Positions 32,739 through 36,088 of a stretch of DNA of 36,088 nucleotides are shown piece by piece. The first letter of the stretch is position 1, and each line of letters starts with the position of its first letter. A program made the translations under genes and the position numbers. The DNA is from a virus. Below the pieces are notes generated by a model, which had not been told where the DNA came from, made no database searches, and saw nothing but the letters and a program-made list of their open reading frames with translations. The stretch spans positions 1 to 36,088 of the IMG/VR virus record IMGVR_UViG_3300024517_000050; one strand, written 5' to 3'.

Positions 32739-32768
32739 ATTCTGCCTCACAGGGTTGACGGGATACAA
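32739..32768 (-). promoter_or_regulatory. Late promoter for leaderless terL
   Basis: On the minus strand: TTGTAT (complement of 32763-32768), an 18-bp spacer, CAGAAT (complement of 32739-32744), then 6 bases to GTG 32732. It overlaps the divergent promoter at 32755-32784, so the two may compete or be controlled by one factor. Confidence 0.5.
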
Positions 32769-32784
32769 CGATATGTGGCATGTT
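32755..32784 (+). promoter_or_regulatory. Promoter for leaderless HTH gene
   Basis: TTGACG (32755-32760), 18-bp spacer, CATGTT (32779-32784), then 6 bases to ATG 32791. The -35 element overlaps the -35 of the leftward terL promoter (32763-32768), separated by only 2 bases. It is the only divergent point in the window. Confidence 0.5.
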
Positions 32785-32790
32785 AGACCA

Positions 32791-32991
32791 ATGCGTGACT
32801 CACGAACAGACGACTACGACTACGAAACCATGCTTACGGTGAATGAGGTGGCGGAGATGTTGAACGTGATCCCGCCGACTTTACGGACGTGGGTGAAACG
32901 CGGACAAGCTCCGACGAGTTACCGGATCAACGGCATGATCCGGTTCAAGCCCGACGACGTTGCCGCCTGGACGAAAGCGCAACGAACATGA
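32791..32991 (+). CDS. MerR/excisionase-type helix-turn-helix protein
   Basis: This 66-residue protein has a central HTH (LTVNEVAEMLNVIPPTLRTW) and wing (INGMIRFKPDDVAAW). It is of the same class as the protein at 3591 and shares the pattern TV-EVA-L-V-P-T-R-W, so a paralogue is likely. ATG 32791 is set by the promoter; the frame upstream runs into the promoter. It stands first in the plus-strand block and directly beside the terL promoter, so it may regulate the early/late decision. Stop overlaps next start (ATGA). Confidence 0.75.
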   Translation: MRDSRTDDYDYETMLTVNEVAEMLNVIPPTLRTWVKRGQAPTSYRINGMIRFKPDDVAAWTKAQRT

Positions 32992-33410
32992 ACTGTGATC
33001 GGGTCGCCTGTCCGACGTGCCACGGAACCGGGGTGGTCGACGCGAGTCTCCCGACCGGAACCGTCCGGACCCGGACCCGGCGCACCGCGATGGACACCAG
33101 CGTCACCGCCGCCGTTCTACTGACTAGCGAAACGTGTCGCAAACACCACATTCGAATCCTCACGATTCTGCGTCGGCAGCCGCTCGGGTTGGCTGACTTC
33201 CAAATCACCGACGCATACAACAACGAGCACCCGGGGACATCGGCGTCCACGCTGCGGGCCCGCCGCTCCGAGTTGATGCACGCCGGATTCGTTGTCGATT
33301 CAGGGTGGCGCCGACCGACACGGGACACGGGTCGCCCGTCCGCTATCTGGTCGATCAGCGATCTCGGGCTACGGGCGTTGCACCAACTCGAGGACGCCAA
33401 GTCAACATGA
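32988..33410 (+). CDS. Zinc-motif plus winged-helix DNA-binding protein
   Basis: This 140-residue protein starts with MNCDRVACPTCHGTGVV, a DnaJ-like CxxCxGxG motif with an extra Cys, and then has a winged helix (about 55-135): RILTILRRQPLGLADFQIT, SASTLRARRSELMHAGFV, RPSAIWSISDLGLRAL. This resembles regulators such as MarR-type or phage-type wHTH. A second start at 33090 would give the winged helix alone. It may be a transcription regulator. ATG 32988 overlaps the preceding stop. Confidence 0.6.
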   Translation: MNCDRVACPTCHGTGVVDASLPTGTVRTRTRRTAMDTSVTAAVLLTSETCRKHHIRILTILRRQPLGLADFQITDAYNNEHPGTSASTLRARRSELMHAGFVVDSGWRRPTRDTGRPSAIWSISDLGLRALHQLEDAKST

Positions 33411-34117
33411 GGAAGCCAGACGCCCACGTCTACTTCGCCGTCGCCCTCATCGTCGGACTGCTCGCCGGCGTCCAAGCCGTCGCCGGCCAACAGCGAACCA
33501 TCGACGAAATCAGCGAACCCGCTACGATCGGAACACAGCTACCGGCTGGGACAACGGTTGTGGCCGGGACCGGGGCAGGGACGGTAGCCGCATCGTCCCT
33601 GCCCTCCCCGGCGCCGGTCGTCCGCATCACACCCCAAATCCAAGCCACCGACACGTTGCCGCCACCTCCCGAACCGATCGTGTGGGGATTATCCGGCACC
33701 ACCGACACGTCACGTTGCACACAGTTCGAGCCGATGCTTACCGAACTCGCACCGCCGGCCGGATGGGACGTTGTGAAGATGTCGAAACTGATGCGCCGCG
33801 AATCGGGGTGCTGCCCGCAAGTCGCCACCTTGTCGTTCCCGACTTCTACGACGTGGCGCGAGTTGCGTGGCGGTGATGTCGCGACGGAAGCCTGCCAGTT
33901 TCTGCGGGTGGCATCTACATCGCATCGGTCGGACACCGGCCTGTTGCAGATCAACGGCATCAACTACGACCGGGCCCGGTGCGGGTCATCGTGTGTCGTT
34001 CACGCTACCCAAGCCGAACTAGGCGATCCCGTTACCAACATTCAGGCTGCCGCTGACCTCTGCCAATGGTGGGTCGATAACGGGTCGTCTTGTTACCAAC
34101 CGTGGGGGACATCATGA
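33407..34117 (+). CDS. Membrane-anchored lysozyme-like transglycosylase
   Basis: A short N-terminal hydrophobic segment (YFAVALIVGLLAGVQAVAG) is a signal/anchor. A Thr/Ala/Pro-rich linker follows, then a lytic transglycosylase (SLT)-like domain from residue about 110: KLMRRESGCCPQVA carries the likely catalytic Glu, RSDTGLLQINGINY is the family's GLLQIN signature, and NIQAAADLCQWWVDNG is the final helix. Multiple Cys suggest disulphides outside the membrane. The enzyme should cut peptidoglycan. It may be the lysis enzyme or a cell-wall helper; no amidase gene was recognised. Confidence 0.75.
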   Translation: MRKPDAHVYFAVALIVGLLAGVQAVAGQQRTIDEISEPATIGTQLPAGTTVVAGTGAGTVAASSLPSPAPVVRITPQIQATDTLPPPPEPIVWGLSGTTDTSRCTQFEPMLTELAPPAGWDVVKMSKLMRRESGCCPQVATLSFPTSTTWRELRGGDVATEACQFLRVASTSHRSDTGLLQINGINYDRARCGSSCVVHATQAELGDPVTNIQAAADLCQWWVDNGSSCYQPWGTS

Positions 34118-34365
34118 GTGATCGGACAACATCGTCTGAAATGAACAGGATAGCCCAGGCGGACGATATTGTCCGCCGCAACCAGCACATCTTCGGCCCG
34201 TGGGAGCGCACCGGCCGTGAGGTTCGGTTGGTCAAGGTTCCCACCATTGTCAGGGGATTGAGTGCCACTGTCGTTACCTCCGAACGCCTATACATCGAGG
34301 TCAATCACGAACGGCGCAAGGTGTGGAAGTTCATCGGGTACGAGGAGAGGACGACGGAGTCATGA
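34114..34365 (+). CDS. Hypothetical protein, 83 aa
   Basis: ATG 34114 overlaps the upstream stop (ATGA) and the stop overlaps the next start (34362). The protein has a helix at the start (EMNRIAQADDIVRRNQHIF) and beta strands in the second half (VPTIVRGLSATVVTSERLYIE). No motif is recognised. Confidence 0.6.
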   Translation: MSDRTTSSEMNRIAQADDIVRRNQHIFGPWERTGREVRLVKVPTIVRGLSATVVTSERLYIEVNHERRKVWKFIGYEERTTES

Positions 34366-34904
34366 CTGACACCCCGGAGTTCCCTACCCGCCGACCTAGA
34401 CGCCCTCCGGGGCGAATGCCCGACGACATGTTCGCCAGACGTGACGCCGTGAGCGCCGTCGGATTCCCGTGGCACGTCGTCGATGGCGTTCCGAACGCAG
34501 ATCGATATCACCTGCCTATGACGATCCCGCCCGCCGAGTGGTCGCCGCAAGAATGCTACGAATGTGAAGACGACGGCTGGTTCGACGACCTCGACAACGA
34601 TGGCGGGTCGGTCCGCTGCTCGTCGTGTGGCGGCACGGGGCAGCACACCTTCGGGGTCGAAGTAAGGATGGACGATTGGGTCGGGCCGTACACCGTCACT
34701 AAGCGGGTGCACGTCGTCCAGACGTTGCCGATCGTGACGACCAGTGACTACGTCCCAAACGTCCCCTGCGTTGAGATCACCGATCAGGGATTGTTGATCC
34801 TGCACTACTCCACGGATGGGGTGATGCACTCATCGCTGGCGATCACCCTGCCACCCGACGCTGCCCCTGGTATGTACGCCATCGAACTGATGGTGACGCC
34901 GTGA
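34362..34904 (+). CDS. Zinc-motif protein, 180 aa
   Basis: This protein has a Cys pair set CYEC (about residue 67) and CSSCGGTG (about 88), a DnaJ-like zinc motif with Asp-rich spacing. Residues 95-170 form a beta-rich domain (VEVRMDDWVGPYTVTKRVHV, PCVEITDQGLLILHYSTDG). The zinc part could bind nucleic acid or a partner. I do not recognise the family. ATG 34362 overlaps the previous stop, and the following GTG 34901 overlaps its own stop (GTGA). Confidence 0.6.
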   Translation: MTDTPEFPTRRPRRPPGRMPDDMFARRDAVSAVGFPWHVVDGVPNADRYHLPMTIPPAEWSPQECYECEDDGWFDDLDNDGGSVRCSSCGGTGQHTFGVEVRMDDWVGPYTVTKRVHVVQTLPIVTTSDYVPNVPCVEITDQGLLILHYSTDGVMHSSLAITLPPDAAPGMYAIELMVTP

Positions 34905-35002
34905 GCCCCGCAAGCTACCCGACCTGTGTCGAATGTTCCCACGCCGTCATCGCACACCTCGACATCGACCGCACCGGCACCCGAGAAACCCGCCGGCCGT
35001 GA
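34901..35002 (+). CDS. Very small Cys-pair protein, 33 aa
   Basis: GTG 34901 overlaps the preceding stop and TGA 35000-35002 is one base from the methyltransferase ATG at 35004. The peptide starts MSPASYPTCVECSHAVIAHL and ends with a basic tail. A CxxC and the tidy overlaps support a real gene, but it is short. Confidence 0.45.
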   Translation: MSPASYPTCVECSHAVIAHLDIDRTGTRETRRP

Positions 35003-35003
35003 C

Positions 35004-36005
35004 ATGGTTGTACATCCCCTCACACTCGTGTCCCTCTGCGACGGATACGGAGGAACAGAACTCGCTCTCCGATCCGTGGCACAGGTACGAACCGTGGCTC
35101 GTGTTGAGCGGGACGCCTACGCAGCGGCCATCCTCGTGGAACGGATGGGCCAGGCGCGCCTGGATTCATGCCCTATCTGGGATGACCTCATCACCTTCGA
35201 CGGCGCAGCGTGGCGCGGACGCGTGGATATCGTCGCTGCCGGTTTCCCCTGTCAACCGTTCTCGACCGCTGGCACCAGAGGCGGTACTGACGACGACCGA
35301 TGGCTCTGGCCGGACATCGCACGGATCATCGCTGACGTGGAACCCGGCTTCGTCTTGTTGGAGAACGTCGGACAGCTTGTTGCCCACGGATTACCCGAAA
35401 TCCTCTGTGCCCTTGCCGCGCTCGGGTTCGATGCGGAATGGGGTTTGCTCGCCGCGTCAGCCGTTGGCGCCCCTCACCGACGTGAACGGTTCTGGCTTGC
35501 GGCCCACCGCCCGATCGTCAGACGGGGCGAGCGGCTCAACGGCTCACTCACGAGCGGACTTCCGGCCGACGCTGAAACAGAAAGCGCAGCAGATGTGGGG
35601 TACGCCGACGGCGAGAGACGACCAGAAGTCGCCCGAAGCACACCTAGCAATGAAAGCCCGCATGGGTGGCGGTCGAACCGAACCGACCTCACTGACAGTC
35701 CAGGTCAAGATGTGGCCCACACCACGGGCCTCGAACGGCGAGAACCGGACCACCAAGAACGCCCCGAGCCACGGGACGACACACGGCCTGACGCTCGCCG
35801 GGGAGGCTTCCCGCCACGCCCCGACGACCACGACGGATGGGCCGACTGGATCACCCAGGGCGGACCTCAACCCGTTCTTCGTCGCCACACTGATGGGCCT
35901 CCCCCCGGACTGGCTGACGCACTCCACCTCGGCGGTAACGGACTCGTGCCGCAATGCGCTGCACACGCCTGGGCACAACTCATCGAACGGGGAGGCTTGA
36001 CGTGA
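35004..36005 (+). CDS. C5-cytosine DNA methyltransferase
   Basis: This 333-residue protein has a C5-methyltransferase catalytic half: SLCDGYGGTELAL (motif I, residues 10-22), GFPCQPFS with catalytic Cys83 (motif IV), LLENVGQLV (motif VI, about 118-126) and PHRRERFW (motif VIII, 157-164). The C-terminal half in this frame is charged and loosely ordered but ends LHLGGNGLVPQCAAHAW, matching the conserved GN(A/G)VVPQ motif. ATG 35004 is preferred over a longer start at 34926 because the small gene fits before it. It methylates cytosine, probably protecting phage DNA from restriction. The +1 frame is also methyltransferase-like. Confidence 0.85.
   Translation: MVVHPLTLVSLCDGYGGTELALRSVAQVRTVARVERDAYAAAILVERMGQARLDSCPIWDDLITFDGAAWRGRVDIVAAGFPCQPFSTAGTRGGTDDDRWLWPDIARIIADVEPGFVLLENVGQLVAHGLPEILCALAALGFDAEWGLLAASAVGAPHRRERFWLAAHRPIVRRGERLNGSLTSGLPADAETESAADVGYADGERRPEVARSTPSNESPHGWRSNRTDLTDSPGQDVAHTTGLERREPDHQERPEPRDDTRPDARRGGFPPRPDDHDGWADWITQGGPQPVLRRHTDGPPPGLADALHLGGNGLVPQCAAHAWAQLIERGGLT
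35569..36000 (+). other. Out-of-frame methyltransferase-like segment overlapping the gene 3' half
   Basis: In the +1 frame relative to the methyltransferase, the DNA has no stop from 34933 to 35998. From about 35569 it reads KQKAQQMWGTPTARDDQK, then VKMWPTPRASNGE, then LNPFFVATLMGLPPDWL and a tail of Ser/Thr. MWPTP and LNPxFVxxLMGxPxxW are standard motifs in the 3' half of many phage and bacterial C5-methyltransferases. There is no clear start for it by itself, so expression would need frameshifting, an internal start, or it is a leftover of a past frame change. Confidence 0.5.
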
Positions 36006-36088
36006 TCCCGGCCGCCATCATCATCGCCGGCACCGCCGCCCTATGGGCACTCAAACTCCGACGCCCACGACCAACCCGCCGCAACCCA
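36002..36088 (+). CDS. 3'-truncated small membrane protein
   Basis: GTG 36002 overlaps the methyltransferase stop (GTGA) and has GGGGAGG 6 bases upstream. The visible 29 residues are MIPAAIIIAGTAALWALKLR followed by a basic run (RPRPTRRNP). It looks like a small protein with one N-terminal membrane segment. The frame is open to the window end. If the ends are joined it would run to 243, but it would then overlap the better-looking frame ending at 218. Holin or other roles cannot be told. Confidence 0.5.
   Translation, partial: MIPAAIIIAGTAALWALKLRRPRPTRRNP

Overview
This 36.1 kb window is best read as most or all of the genome of a short-tailed (podovirus-like) tailed phage with an actinobacterial-type host. 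The DNA is GC-rich. Three promoters have a -10 element ending 6-7 bp before the start codon with no Shine-Dalgarno space, which is leaderless transcription as is common in Actinobacteria. Genes are packed with ATGA, GTGA or TAATG overlaps. No rRNA, tRNA, CRISPR array or insertion sequence was seen.

Layout. (1) 1-3403, plus strand: a 5'-truncated small gene, a ParA/MinD-like protein with a damaged P-loop preceded by a structured leader, several unknown small proteins and a short serine recombinase. A hairpin terminator (3535-3554) closes this block. (2) 3591-8388, plus strand: a leaderless MerR/excisionase-type HTH gene opens an operon with a DUF7666-like protein carrying a long Ala-rich repeat, a YqaJ-type exonuclease, a RecT-type annealing protein, small Cys-rich proteins and a RusA-type resolvase. 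This is a phage recombination module. (3) 8360-32732, minus strand: all virion genes. In transcription order these are large terminase, a 120-aa protein, a small membrane protein, portal, scaffold, major capsid, an unknown, head-tail adaptor, tail nozzle, small tail proteins, a repeat-bearing tail protein, three internal virion (ejection-type) proteins including one of 1909 aa, tail-collar fibre, further fibre proteins, a spike with a glycosidase-like domain and a BppU-like protein. (4) 32791-36088, plus strand: a second leaderless HTH gene, a Zn/winged-helix regulator, a membrane-anchored lysozyme-like transglycosylase, small proteins, a C5-cytosine methyltransferase and a small membrane protein cut off by the window end.

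The plus blocks at the two ends become one block if the ends are joined. The genome would then be a circle with one divergent promoter pair (32.73-32.79 kb) and one convergent point (8.36-8.39 kb), and the truncated gene at the left end gains an in-frame ATG at 36043. This is inferred, not proven. The recombinase, HTH/excisionase-like proteins and ParA-like protein suggest a temperate or plasmid-like phase, but I see no CI-type repressor, no ParB, no DNA polymerase, primase or helicase, and no small terminase that I can recognise.

Most unusual signals: the methyltransferase 3' half reads as methyltransferase-like protein in two frames; the capsid-gene leader holds two hairpins with identical loops and compensatory stem changes; a pseudoknot-like leader precedes the ParA-like gene; and the leaderless promoters all share an 18-bp spacer.
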